This document shows, piece after piece, positions 35,428-43,447 of a DNA stretch of 64,000 nucleotides (position 1 is its first letter; each line of letters opens with the position of its first letter). The stretch comes from Saccharospirillum mangrovi (GTDB lineage Bacteria; Pseudomonadota; Gammaproteobacteria; Pseudomonadales; Natronospirillaceae), in assembly GCF_003367315.1 (NCBI RefSeq), contig NZ_CP031415.1, forward strand, positions 3,098,001-3,162,000, read 5' to 3'. Below the pieces are notes generated by a model, which saw nothing but the letters and a program-made list of their open reading frames with translations, was not told the DNA's origin and ran no database searches. The position numbers and the translations under genes were made by a program.

Positions 35428-35881
35428 ATTTTTGTTTCCTATGCACGATGTTACGCCTAGCTTTGGTGGCTTGGTCAGTAAGTGGAACAACCCCAAAAAT
35501 GCATGAATGGGTCGAGATATACAGCTTAAATCTACATTTTAACGGGTTTTAAGCTGCATAGTGCCGCATAATTAGGCATAAATCATTTGTAAAATAACAG
35601 AAAGTGGGTGCTTTAAGTCTGACTGGTATCGATGAAGTGTCGACCTGCGCGCTTGCACATTTGTTTCGAGTGGAGGTGACCTTAAAGATGACAGCTGAGT
35701 TGGAGCTGCATCGGCTGTGACCAGTCAAAGACATAGGGAAATACCAAATTAGAGCAAACAACATCCTTGCCTAGTTTGGTGATTTCTACCCACTTCGATC
35801 CAACCAATTTTCACCCACATATCACCTCCCTGACATCCGGAACTCAAACTTTTATTCCGGCCCCACCTTCAGGAGGTACCC
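35428..35881. other. Divergent promoter region of the BREX-like operon and the right-hand island genes
   Basis: About 450 bases with no supported gene. It contains the inverted repeat at 35522-35556 and an AT-rich segment around 35560-35600. The BREX-like operon starts on the minus side and the glycine-zipper protein gene on the plus side. Confidence 0.5.
35522..35556. promoter_or_regulatory. Inverted repeat upstream of the BREX-like operon
   Basis: Perfect 9-bp arms CAGCTTAAA (35522-35530) and TTTAAGCTG (35548-35556) separated by 17 bases, about 95 bases upstream of the HTH start. Fits a dimeric regulator site. Confidence 0.45.
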
Positions 35882-36223
35882 ATGATCGTCCAATGCCCCA
35901 GTTGCCGCTCTGCCCGAGTGGTAGTGCTCCATCATGGCCGCAAAGTTTGCGGTTCCATCGGTACCGTAGCCGGTGTTGCCAGTGGCATTGCTGCTGCAGC
36001 TGGCGGTGCACGCATCGGTATGGCCGTTGGTGTTGTTGCCGGCCCTGCAGGTTCTGTTCTTGGGGGTGTGTCCGGCGCCATTCTCGGTGGTTTGGTTGGT
36101 GGCGTGGCTGGTGGTCAAGCCGGTGCGGCGCTGGGCGACCGCCTGGATGAAAGCCTGCTCGATAACCTGCGCTGCCTAGCATGCGATCACCGCTTTAGCC
36201 TGGGTGACCACACGCCCGCTTGA
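35882..36223 (+). CDS. Glycine-zipper protein with split zinc ribbon
   Basis: 113 residues with a very strong ribosome site (AGGAGGT). CPSC at residues 5-8 and CLAC near residue 98 form a likely four-Cys zinc site; between them lies a long Gly/Ala segment (GTVAGVASGIAAAAGGARIGMAVG...GGVSGAILGGLVGGVAGGQAG), a glycine-zipper that could insert in or associate with membranes. Such small proteins are found beside radC and DUF932 genes on mobile elements, as here. Function unknown. Confidence 0.75.
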   Translation: MIVQCPSCRSARVVVLHHGRKVCGSIGTVAGVASGIAAAAGGARIGMAVGVVAGPAGSVLGGVSGAILGGLVGGVAGGQAGAALGDRLDESLLDNLRCLACDHRFSLGDHTPA

Positions 36224-36252
36224 TTTCATTGCTGTTCCCCGTCATTCCCCTT

Positions 36253-36285
36253 TAGAGCCCGCCTTTGTGCGGGTTCTTTTTTTCG
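36253..36285 (+). terminator. Intrinsic terminator after the glycine-zipper gene
   Basis: AGAGCCCGC/GCGGGTTCT stem with a six-base loop followed by seven or more T. Confidence 0.85.
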
Positions 36286-36317
36286 TATTCCGCCTATCCA
36301 ATACCAAGGAGTCTGTT

Positions 36318-36812
36318 ATGGACCTGCCTGCCTTCGTTAAAAACGAACAAGGCCTGTACCACGTACAGGGCTGTGTTAAACCGGAACAGATCGTCAGTAC
36401 CGCCGCCAGCATTTTGCTGGAAGACCTGACTCAGCAAGAGAGGCTGACCCAGCCAACCGATGCCGTGCGCTTTATGCAACTGGCGTTAGCCGCTGAGCCG
36501 AATGAGCATTTCGCGACGTTGTTCTTGAGCAGTAAGCATCGGGTGCTGCACTTCGAGCGACTGTTCAGCGGCACCGTGGATTGTGCAGCGGTCTATCCCC
36601 GCGTGGTGGTGCAGAAGGCGCTGGCCTGTAATGCGGCTGCGGTGATTTTCGCGCACAACCATCCATCAGGGTGTTGTGAGCCATCGCAGGCGGATCGGAA
36701 CATCACGCGCCAACTGAAAGATGCGCTGGCGTTAATCGATGTGCGAGTGCTGGACCATCTGGTGGTGTCCCGCTCGGAATGGGTCAGCCTGGCCGAGCGC
36801 GGCTGGGTGTAA
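36318..36812 (+). CDS. RadC-family JAB-domain protein (YeeS/YfjY type)
   Basis: 164 residues from the ATG at 36318, with AAGGAG upstream. It carries the JAMM-like metal motif in FAHNHPSGCCEPSQADRNIT, and VLDHLVVSRSEWVSLAERG at the end. It lacks the N-terminal HhH domain of chromosomal RadC, as in the short forms on prophages and islands (for example YfjY of CP4-57). No role in repair is established for these short forms; they are a reliable mobile-element marker. Confidence 0.9.
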   Translation: MDLPAFVKNEQGLYHVQGCVKPEQIVSTAASILLEDLTQQERLTQPTDAVRFMQLALAAEPNEHFATLFLSSKHRVLHFERLFSGTVDCAAVYPRVVVQKALACNAAAVIFAHNHPSGCCEPSQADRNITRQLKDALALIDVRVLDHLVVSRSEWVSLAERGWV

Positions 36813-36934
36813 TTACCTGGTACATCAGCAACTGCACTACTTCTCCTCCAAGTCTGATTTGCACTCCCCCTCATTGAACTTAATCACCTGCTCGTTCGGG
36901 TAATCCCTTATTGTCGATAAAAAGGAGTCGCCTT

Positions 36935-37903
36935 ATGGCACATCACGACGAAAGCATGGCCTATGTGGGCCGCACACCCTGGCACGGTTTGGGTAACCAA
37001 CTGGACAGCCAACAACCCCTGCACGTTTGGATGAAAGCTGCTGGCATGGACTGGGACATCCGCGAGACCCCAGTCCGCTTCATCAGCCAGGAATCCGGCA
37101 GCCTGGGGCAGATCCGCACCTTTGACGATCAGAAGGTATTGTTCCGCTCCGATACCCAAGCGCCACTGTCTGTGGTCAGTGACCGCTTCAAGGTGGTTCA
37201 GCCGCGTGAGATCCTGGAGTTCTATCGCGACCTGACTGAACGCTCCGGCTTCGAGCTGGAAACCGCCGGCGTGCTCAAAGGCGGTCGCAAGCTCTGGGCA
37301 CTGGCGCGGACCGGTCAAAGTGGCACCTTGGCCGGGCAGGACCAAACCAACGGCTACTTGCTGCTCGCCACTGCCTGCGATGGCACCCTCGCCACCACGG
37401 CTCAGTTCACCAGCATTCGGGTAGTGTGTAACAACACCCTGGCAGTAGCAGTAAATGGCGCGGGTCATGCTGTGAAGGTCCGTCACAACACCACCTTCGA
37501 TGCTCAAGCGGTCAAACAGCAACTGGGCATCTCGGTGTCTGCGTGGGACGACTTCATGTATCGACTGAAATCGCTCAGTGAACGACGCATCACACGCAAG
37601 ACCGCTGAGAAAGTACTCGGCTCTGTATTTACGGATACGGCCTACAACCTCGGCAGCAAACCGGTTCGTCCCAACGAATATGCCATCAAGAAAGCGTTAG
37701 CACTGTACAGTGGGGACGGTCGAGGGGCTGAGTTACCGTCCGCCAAGAGCACTGCCTATGGCCTGCTCAATGCGGTGACCGAGTACGTCGACCATCAACG
37801 CCGGGCGCGCAGTACGGACAATCGGTTGGACTCGGCGTGGTTTGGGAAGGGTGCGCAGATCAAACAGCGGGCTTTGGAGCAGACGTTGGCGCTGATTGCT
37901 TAA
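36935..37903 (+). CDS. DUF932 (YfjQ/YafZ-like) phage/plasmid protein
   Basis: 322 residues from the ATG at 36935 with AAAGGAG upstream. HDESMAYVGRTPWHGLGNQL is the family's N-terminal signature, followed by TPVRF, the central FTSIRVVCNNTLAVAV and the C-terminal VTEYVDHQRRARSTDNRLDSAWFGKG. Found on plasmids, ICEs and CP4-type islands; function unknown. With RadC it forms a known mobile-element module. Confidence 0.9.
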   Translation: MAHHDESMAYVGRTPWHGLGNQLDSQQPLHVWMKAAGMDWDIRETPVRFISQESGSLGQIRTFDDQKVLFRSDTQAPLSVVSDRFKVVQPREILEFYRDLTERSGFELETAGVLKGGRKLWALARTGQSGTLAGQDQTNGYLLLATACDGTLATTAQFTSIRVVCNNTLAVAVNGAGHAVKVRHNTTFDAQAVKQQLGISVSAWDDFMYRLKSLSERRITRKTAEKVLGSVFTDTAYNLGSKPVRPNEYAIKKALALYSGDGRGAELPSAKSTAYGLLNAVTEYVDHQRRARSTDNRLDSAWFGKGAQIKQRALEQTLALIA

Positions 37904-37952
37904 GTGAAAATGAGTTGCCCTTTGGGGTTTGTATTGCGAAACAAGTGCATAG

Positions 37953-37987
37953 GCTCCACTGGTATTACGCAATGGAGCTTATTTTTT
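37953..37987 (+). terminator. Terminator after the DUF932 gene
   Basis: GCTCCA (37953-37958)/TGGAGC (37973-37978) stem followed by TTATTTTTT. Confidence 0.65.
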
Positions 37988-38083
37988 GTTGTCGGAGGCC
38001 GTTTTGATGCTGGTTCGTAGGGCGTTTATCCATTCTAAACTGTGGCTTGGGCCACTCCGTTGGATATCGAACCTAACTTAAGA

Positions 38084-38124
38084 GGACAGATGTGACACCA
38101 AAGCGGACAGATATGCCACCAAGC
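38084..38124. repeat. Two 20-bp direct repeats, possible IS21-type end remnant
   Basis: GGACAGATGTGACACCAAAG and GGACAGATATGCCACCAAGC, starting 21 bases apart. IS21-family elements carry such multiple repeats inside their ends. No transposase lies nearby, so this would be a solo remnant. Confidence 0.4.
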
Positions 38125-38194
38125 GAGTTATGTTCATTAGGTATCAGCCGATAGATAAGGTCTGAACTATATTCGATAAGGGAGGCGCCCAAGG

Positions 38195-39376
38195 ATGATG
38201 GAAAACTATTATGGAGTGTTTACCAATCAATCGGCAGTCACCAGGCTTGCTGAGGTCCAGCAGTACACTGTGGATGAGTCGTCTACACAAGCTAGGTCTA
38301 CTACATCGCACAGCAATGATCTCATTGAACGAATATCTAAGGCGCAAAATGTCTCAGAAAGCGTAATCCTATCTATATCTACCCAGCAACCGAATTCCAA
38401 TGGGAGCGTTGTTGAATTACCACCCAAGGAACCTAAGTCCTATTTTCCTGAGGATGGGGTGATCGTTTTAACCGATACTCCCGACTTGTCTGAGCACTCG
38501 GACATTAATAAGCGCATCACCATGGTTGATGCAAAAGTTGATGATCAAGGGGTTTCAGAAACAGGCCTATCTGAAATGGCTGATACGTTGAAACAAAAAG
38601 ACATCCAGCTCAGCGGCATTCTCAGTGCTGCAGGTATATTTAACGAAGGGGTATCTAGCGCCGAAATTAAAACAAAGGTCGAAGTTGGAGACTTCGCTGG
38701 CTCTATTTCTGTCTTTGGACCAGAGGGCGAAGCCGTTTACAAGTGGGAACCCTCTGGTTCATTAGATCGAAGCAAAGAGTCAACAACGACGTCCTTGTCG
38801 ATTGAAACAAACTCGGGGAAAAGGATCGATATTGGAATAGTTGTCAGTGATGAAACCAATATTCGGATTAATAAAGGTGTCAGTCGATCATTGGAAGTGA
38901 CATACGAATCCAGTGAACCTTTGTCCAAGGCCGAAGCAGAAGAGTTAGAAACCATTCTAAAAGATGTAGACTCAATGCTCACATCCTTCAATCATGATTT
39001 GTCGGTAACGCAAGATAATATTGATACTTTGACTGAATCTCTTATGGGTGAAAGCGAACAATTTAGATCGTTAAACCTATCTTTCTCATTCTCGGCTGGA
39101 AACACATTTAGAGAAACTACAATCGCTGTTGCTGATGGAGAGGTTAGTCAAAATGTCAAAGAAGAAGGTATGGGAATACATTACTCAGCAAACATGTTTG
39201 AAGCTCGATATACCCAAAACTATTTAGGGTTTGTCCAGGGGGCAAGTCTTGAATATTACGCAGACCATGAGCTCCAATGGAATGAGTATGACAGTGTTTA
39301 TATTGCCGGTATTGTCGATAAGGCAACCTCTCCTGTAGTGGATAGTACAGACTATTTTGATACGTTTTTTGAGTGA
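38195..39376 (+). CDS. Hypothetical island protein
   Basis: 393 residues, not recognised. Lower GC than the flanks. Starts MENYYGVFTNQSAVTRLAEVQQ; the middle is rich in Ser, Glu and Asp with no Cys; the last 130 residues look beta-rich (SLNLSFSFSAGNTFRETTIAVADGEVS; GIHYSANMFEARYTQNYLGFV). No signal peptide or membrane helix. GAGG lies about ten bases before the start. A bidirectional terminator separates it from the pseudogene that converges on it. Confidence 0.65.
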   Translation: MMENYYGVFTNQSAVTRLAEVQQYTVDESSTQARSTTSHSNDLIERISKAQNVSESVILSISTQQPNSNGSVVELPPKEPKSYFPEDGVIVLTDTPDLSEHSDINKRITMVDAKVDDQGVSETGLSEMADTLKQKDIQLSGILSAAGIFNEGVSSAEIKTKVEVGDFAGSISVFGPEGEAVYKWEPSGSLDRSKESTTTSLSIETNSGKRIDIGIVVSDETNIRINKGVSRSLEVTYESSEPLSKAEAEELETILKDVDSMLTSFNHDLSVTQDNIDTLTESLMGESEQFRSLNLSFSFSAGNTFRETTIAVADGEVSQNVKEEGMGIHYSANMFEARYTQNYLGFVQGASLEYYADHELQWNEYDSVYIAGIVDKATSPVVDSTDYFDTFFE

Positions 39377-39387
39377 GGGGTTTAGCG

Positions 39388-39412
39388 AAAGGGGTGAATA
39401 TCTCACCCCTTT
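39388..39412. terminator. Bidirectional terminator between convergent island genes
   Basis: AAAGGGGTGA/TCACCCCTTT perfect 10-bp stem with a five-base loop, T-rich on both sides. Confidence 0.85.
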
Positions 39413-39421
39413 CTTAAAAGG

Positions 39422-40933
39422 CTATTCGTAAGTAAATGGGTTTAAGATACGCATAACTGGATTATCATCGTCCGGAATTGTTCTTACCTGACAGAGATTA
39501 AAAAAGTACTCGTTTTCAGTACTAAGTACTTTTTCGCCATTAATAGTATCTGCGCGAACGTGATAACGCTCCCTATCAAAAGTGAACAGCAAGTCAGGAT
39601 CTAAACCTGATACTTCTTCAATATGGGTGAAATATCCTTTGCACTCAGGCAAGGGAACAAGGATATCGAAAAACCCATCGTGGTCTGCTCGCACTATTTT
39701 TTCATGATATACGCTGCCAATGCCATCTTCGGCAGTTGTATAGTCAAATATGAATTGCATCATCCTCGCAGGCTCGCCGTTCTGAAGTTTTAGCTGGCCA
39801 AAGAATCTAACATAATTGCCTACCACACCGCCTTTAATAGGATACCCATCTACATAATAGCCAGTAATGGTTTGATTTAGGTAATTTTGGCCAGTTAAGG
39901 TCTGACTGTTCACGATATGGCCGACCATTTGACCTATTTTCAAACCACGGTCATCGTAAACTGTAATGGTGTACGGATTACTGGAATTTAGCACACCCGT
40001 TGATAAGACCAGGAACTTGATCTCGTCGCCGGGCGTTGCAGTATGTGTATATCTGCCGCTACCAGTAACTTGCAACCATGGACCACCGTCATAGAGGGAA
40101 ACCTATAGTGCGTGGAAATTGGTGTTTTGTGAAATGTCAAAGACCAGTTTTGTTCCAACAGCTGTGTATGTATAAAAATCGCTGTCGAGTACTGAATCGA
40201 TGTTTCCAACAACTGATTCTGCGTACGTTAATTCTGTCGCAAGTGATAGTCCATCGTTGACCTCATAATCATCAAAGTCCGGTATCGACCGGAAAATGAA
40301 GCTTAGCGGGCTACCATCACTCAGGGCTGCATCTATTAGCAAGTAATAGTGGCCTGCATCCGATATGAAGGATACTCGTTCATTAGCGTTGCCTGCGGCA
40401 CTAGATGAAAAATACGTAGGGAATGTGTACGGGTTGCTTGGATCATCTTGAGCAACTGTAATATTGTGATTATTACCGACCGCTTGACCATCTAGAAATG
40501 CATCAATCCGCACCGGATTATCAGTCACTGCGAAGTAATAACAAAGTGAGGTACCCGTAGCTGTCCCACTCAAAGTGTACTTCGTTTCTAGATTAAGTTC
40601 TGTACAGATAGGCGTGTATGAAGGGTCGAAAGTGAATTGACTAATATTGCTTTCAGAGCTTGAAAATCGTGCTTCTTCCTCTTAGATGCCAATTAATGGC
40701 GATGGAATTCCAGTTAGCTCAATGACTTCGCTCGTTGATGGCGAAATGCTTGGAGGCGATAGCTCTTGTTGTGCCCCATCAGCATTTAAGTTTTCAAAGG
40801 AAATTAAGTTGTCTGCGCTGGTTGAATTATCGGGTGTGAGTTCATTTGAGCTGTTAGTTATGTCTTTTGCAAATGCAGATATTGAAATTGAAATGAGTAA
40901 GGTTATGCCAATACTAGAAATTGCCTTTTTCAT
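39422..40933 (-). pseudogene. Exported PPC-domain protein broken by two in-frame stop codons
   Basis: A single frame of about 503 codons interrupted by TAA at 40684-40682 and TAG at 40105-40103. The three pieces join without frameshift: a signal peptide (AISSIGITLLISISISAFA) and an acidic linker; a middle piece with an N-terminal module of PPC-like type and DFDDYEVNDGLSLATELTYAESVVGNIDSVLDSDFYTYTAVGTKL; and a last piece completing the PPC domain and adding a C-terminal beta domain. PPC domains occur in secreted peptidases and other exoproteins. A Gln codon (CAA, CAG) could account for both stops through C-to-T changes. Final stop is TAG at 39424-39422. Confidence 0.75.
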
Positions 40934-41294
40934 GTTGATCTCCTTTTTGAACGGCGATCAACAAATACAGATGGATTGAGTGTCGGTCAATCTCTGAGGT
41001 GTCGTTGCTGTCCGTACTTTTTGTATGCCAGAGTTGGCGCTCATTTGGAGCAGGCAGTATTAGAGCTTTTGCCCGGTTACAGTGGTAAAAATTTTCCCCG
41101 CATGAATGATACTTTCATTCTCTAGAAGCACATTTGGGCCAGGCACTATCCAGTCTTAATCCGAGATACTTTCACCTACATATTACCTAATTGATCGTTA
41201 AGCCTTCGGCTTAGCCACGATCCTAACCTTTGTTTCACACCTCTAAGCCCGACCCGCCTGTGCCGGTCGGGCTTTTTTATGTCTGGAGAATGCC
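40934..41294. other. Gene-free stretch upstream of the pseudogene
   Basis: Holds the pseudogene's former promoter on the minus side, nothing else recognisable until the hairpin at 41245. Confidence 0.5.
41245..41278 (+). terminator. Intrinsic terminator
   Basis: AAGCCCGACC (41245-41254)/GGTCGGGCTT (41265-41274) followed by a T-run. It lies just before the small gene starting at 41295, as if a lost upstream gene once ended here. Confidence 0.85.
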
Positions 41295-41674
41295 ATGACC
41301 GATTCTCATCACGACCGTTCGTCATCTTTGCTTCAAACAACAGATGGCACATCGGGTTCCAATTCAATCACCCCACCGCCTTTGCCCTGGGCCGTCGCCG
41401 CCGTCTGGGGCTCCTTCTTACACGAAGGGCTGATGCTGACCAGCAACAACGTCGAACGCACCTTGCTGCTGCTTGATCGTTGGGGCGACACCACCCTGGC
41501 ATTGGTACAAGTCGTCTGTGAGTACTTGCCCACGCTCTGGGATGAGGTGCAGCCGTATTACTCGTCACTGTCGGGTGTTTCGGGCGTGTTCGAGTACGAG
41601 GTGGTGTCTCAGTTGGGTGAGCAGATCGCGACTCACTTGATGGACACCGGCAAGCTGCCCTCGCAGGAAGAGTT

Positions 41675-41785
41675 TGAGTTGATGACCAAAGTTAAGCCAC
41701 CACCGTCCGCCAGCTTGCGAACCTTGGCGCCGCCTTTGGCGTTCTTGACCTCAGTAGCTGAGAGTTTGTTGAGCTGTCCGGCCAT
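41675..41785 (-). pseudogene. N-terminal fragment of a tyrosine integrase
   Basis: From the ATG at 41785 (GAGG upstream): AGQLNKLSATEVKNAKGGAKVRKLADGGGLTLVI, which is the start of the arm-DNA-binding domain of P4-type integrases (family consensus ... KxRKLxDGGGLxLxV). The match stops at about 41680, where the convergent truncated gene joins. It lies directly downstream of ssrA on its strand, the usual place for the integrase of an ssrA-targeting island. The catalytic domain is gone. Confidence 0.8.
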
Positions 41786-41890
41786 GGTTACCTCATTGCG
41801 GGTAACGGGATCGCTGATTGAGCGATTACCCTCGATGTTACCCACAAGAATTCGTAGATACCAGTGGACCCCCATGGATCGAACAAGCAC

Positions 41891-41916
41891 AAAAAAGCCC
41901 CTGTTACGGGGCTTTT
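41891..41916 (-). terminator. Terminator now serving ssrA, supplied by the island
   Basis: AAAAGCCCC (41893-41901)/GGGGCTTTT (41908-41916), six-base loop; on the minus strand it ends in a T-run. It lies 43 bases after the tmRNA 3' end. Confidence 0.85.
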
Positions 41917-41958
41917 GGAGGTTTCGTAGACGTTAGTGGATCTACTGAAACTGCTTGA

Positions 41959-41974
41959 TGGTGGAGGCGGCGGG
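41959..41974. repeat. Right attachment-site repeat at the ssrA 3' end
   Basis: TGGTGGAGGCGGCGGG, the reverse complement of the tmRNA 3' end including CCA; identical to 19836-19851. Confidence 0.8.
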
Positions 41975-42344
41975 GATCGAACCCGCGTCCGCAAGTCCTC
42001 CATTCTCGGTCCTACATGCTTAGTCTCTTCTTTAATTTACCCTTGCCGTTACCGAAGGACAGGTGCGACTCGGGGAGCCTGGGATGTTTGTTTAACAGCT
42101 CCGGCCCAGACAACCTTCACTGCGATCCTGAATTATTGACAGTCAGTAGAGCCGTTCAGGCACAGCTCAGTGACTGCCGGACCGGTTAAGGGGTCCAGTT
42201 ATGAAGGATTAGGCTGCGAGAGCGTAACCTTCGTAGTTGTCATCGTTTGCAACTATGAGTTTGCAGCTTTGGTTTAACGAGATTCGCTACCATCTCGGCA
42301 TGCACCTTGAACTTTGTAACCCGCGTCGAAGCCATGTCGCCCCC
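41959..42344 (-). ncRNA. ssrA: Transfer-messenger RNA (tmRNA)
   Basis: 386 nucleotides. The 5' end GGGGGCG (42344 downward) pairs with CGCCTCC before ACCA at the 3' end to form the acceptor stem. The T-loop GGTTCGATCC is present near the 3' end. The reading frame GCA AAC GAT GAC AAC TAC ... runs from 42250 to the TAA at 42209 and encodes the tag ANDDNYEGYALAA, 13 residues ending in ALAA, the usual protease signal. It rescues stalled ribosomes together with SmpB, encoded upstream on the same strand. The 3' end has been used as an attachment site. Confidence 0.97.
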
Positions 42345-42500
42345 GAAAACGGTTCACCGAAAGTTCCGGTGGTGTCGGCTAAATGCAGCCGACGGTCGCG
42401 GTTTTCAAGGTTTATTCCAATGTTCAGGAGCCCGGAAACCGCGAGGTGGCGCAGTCTAGCACGCCGCTTTCTATCTATGAACCTATCTATGCACCGACCA

Positions 42501-42986
42501 TCAGGTGTTGTGGGCTTTCATGATGCGTTCTTTCTGTCGGTTCCAGTCGCGCTCTTTCATCGTGGCACGCTTGTCGTGCAGTTTCTTACCTTTCACCAAG
42601 GCAACGTCGGCTTTCACTTTATTGCCTTTCCAGAACAACGACAGGCACACCACGGTGTAACCCTGCTGCTCGGACTGGCCCATCAGCTTGTCGATTTCGC
42701 GACGGTGCATCAGCAGTTTGCGGGTGCGTGTCGGGTCGGCAATGACGTGGGTGGAGGCGGTGCTTAACGGCGTGAAGTGCGCGCCAATCAGCCAGGCTTC
42801 ATCGTTCTTGAAGATGACGTAGCTGTCGACCAATTGCGCTTTGCCTTCGCGCAGACTTTTGACTTCCCAGCCCATTAACTCCAGGCCGGCCTCGACTTTC
42901 TCGGCAATCTCGTAGTCGTGGCGCGCCTTCTTGTTCTGGGCGATGGTTCCGCCGCCTGGTTGCGGCTTTTGCTTGGCTTTACTCAT
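42501..42986 (-). CDS. smpB: SsrA-binding protein SmpB
   Basis: 161 residues, full length. [43 protein letters not shown] is the family's OB-fold start, followed by [30 protein letters not shown] and [22 protein letters not shown]. The C-terminal tail with [11 protein letters not shown] is the part that folds in the ribosomal mRNA channel. Lies 157 bases upstream of ssrA on the same strand, as in many gammaproteobacteria. Confidence 0.97.
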   Translation of the reverse strand: MSKAKQKPQPGGGTIAQNKKARHDYEIAEKVEAGLELMGWEVKSLREGKAQLVDSYVIFKNDEAWLIGAHFTPLSTASTHVIADPTRTRKLLMHRREIDKLMGQSEQQGYTVVCLSLFWKGNKVKADVALVKGKKLHDKRATMKERDWNRQKERIMKAHNT

Positions 42987-43105
42987 AACGGTCCATTATA
43001 CAGGGCGCGCCGTTGTGGCGGCTACCGCGCTGCAACACTGTCTTCGGGCTTTTGCTGGGTGCGCGCCCATGGCTTGAGGCACAATAGCGCTCAAAGGAGG
43101 GCGCC

Positions 43106-43447
43106 ATGCTGTTCGGATTCTTCATTCTGTTGGTGTATTGGCTGGCCGGTGAGTGGGTTACCGCGTTAATTGGCTGGCCGATTCCGGGCAATGTGGTCGG
43201 GCTCTTACTGCTGTGGATCACGCTGACGATTTACCGCCAGGTGCCGAAATCACTGGTCGATGCCAGCAGCGCGTTGATTCGCTATCTCACCTTGCTGTTC
43301 GTACCCGCCGGTGTCGGCCTGATTCAACATTGGGACCGGCTGATGTCGAACGGCTTGTGGATCATCCTGATCATCGCCATCAGCACGGTGTTGGCAGCAC
43401 TGACGATGATCGCTCTGTTCAAATTATTGAAGGCACCGGGCGCATGA
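43106..43447 (+). CDS. CidA/LrgA-family holin-like membrane protein
   Basis: 113 residues with four hydrophobic helices. LIGWPIPGNVVGLLLLW and TLLFVPAGVGLIQHWD are the conserved CidA/LrgA segments. It probably works with the LrgB partner encoded next (ATGA overlap). The pair affects export of small molecules such as pyruvate, murein hydrolase activity or cell lysis in other bacteria; the role here is not shown. GGAGG lies seven bases before the ATG. Confidence 0.9.
   Translation: MLFGFFILLVYWLAGEWVTALIGWPIPGNVVGLLLLWITLTIYRQVPKSLVDASSALIRYLTLLFVPAGVGLIQHWDRLMSNGLWIILIIAISTVLAALTMIALFKLLKAPGA

Larger units (their letters stand above)
41295..41936 (+). pseudogene. Truncated island gene fused to antisense integrase DNA
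   Basis: Open frame of 213 codons, but only about the first 130 look native (PPPLPWAVAAVWGSFLHEGLMLTSNNVERTLLLLDRWGD...LPSQEEFELMTKV). From about 41685 on the DNA is the antisense of an integrase N-terminus, so the C-terminal 80 residues are an accident of the junction. The native part is unrecognised; it has GGAG upstream of the ATG. I read this as a deletion scar that removed the 3' end of this gene and most of the integrase. Confidence 0.65.
19836..41974. mobile_element. Decayed genomic island integrated at ssrA, about 22 kb, carrying a BREX-like operon
   Basis: Bounds are the 16-bp direct repeats at 19836 and 41959. Supporting signs: the ssrA-type terminator at 19801 is displaced to the other end; an N-terminal tyrosine-integrase fragment lies directly downstream of ssrA on the same strand; cargo includes RadC (YeeS/YfjY-like) and DUF932 (YfjQ-like) genes, both known from E. 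coli CP4-57, which also sits in ssrA; and the region around 38100-41000 is visibly more AT-rich than the flanks. The integrase is truncated, so the element is probably immobile. Confidence 0.8.

Noticed and set aside
39422-40933. Stop-codon recoding in the PPC gene
   Set aside because: The gene itself ends in TAG and other genes in the window use TAA and TAG normally; two nonsense mutations are simpler.
41295-41936. A complete 213-residue protein
   Set aside because: Its last third is the reverse complement of an integrase start, so the full frame is a junction artefact.
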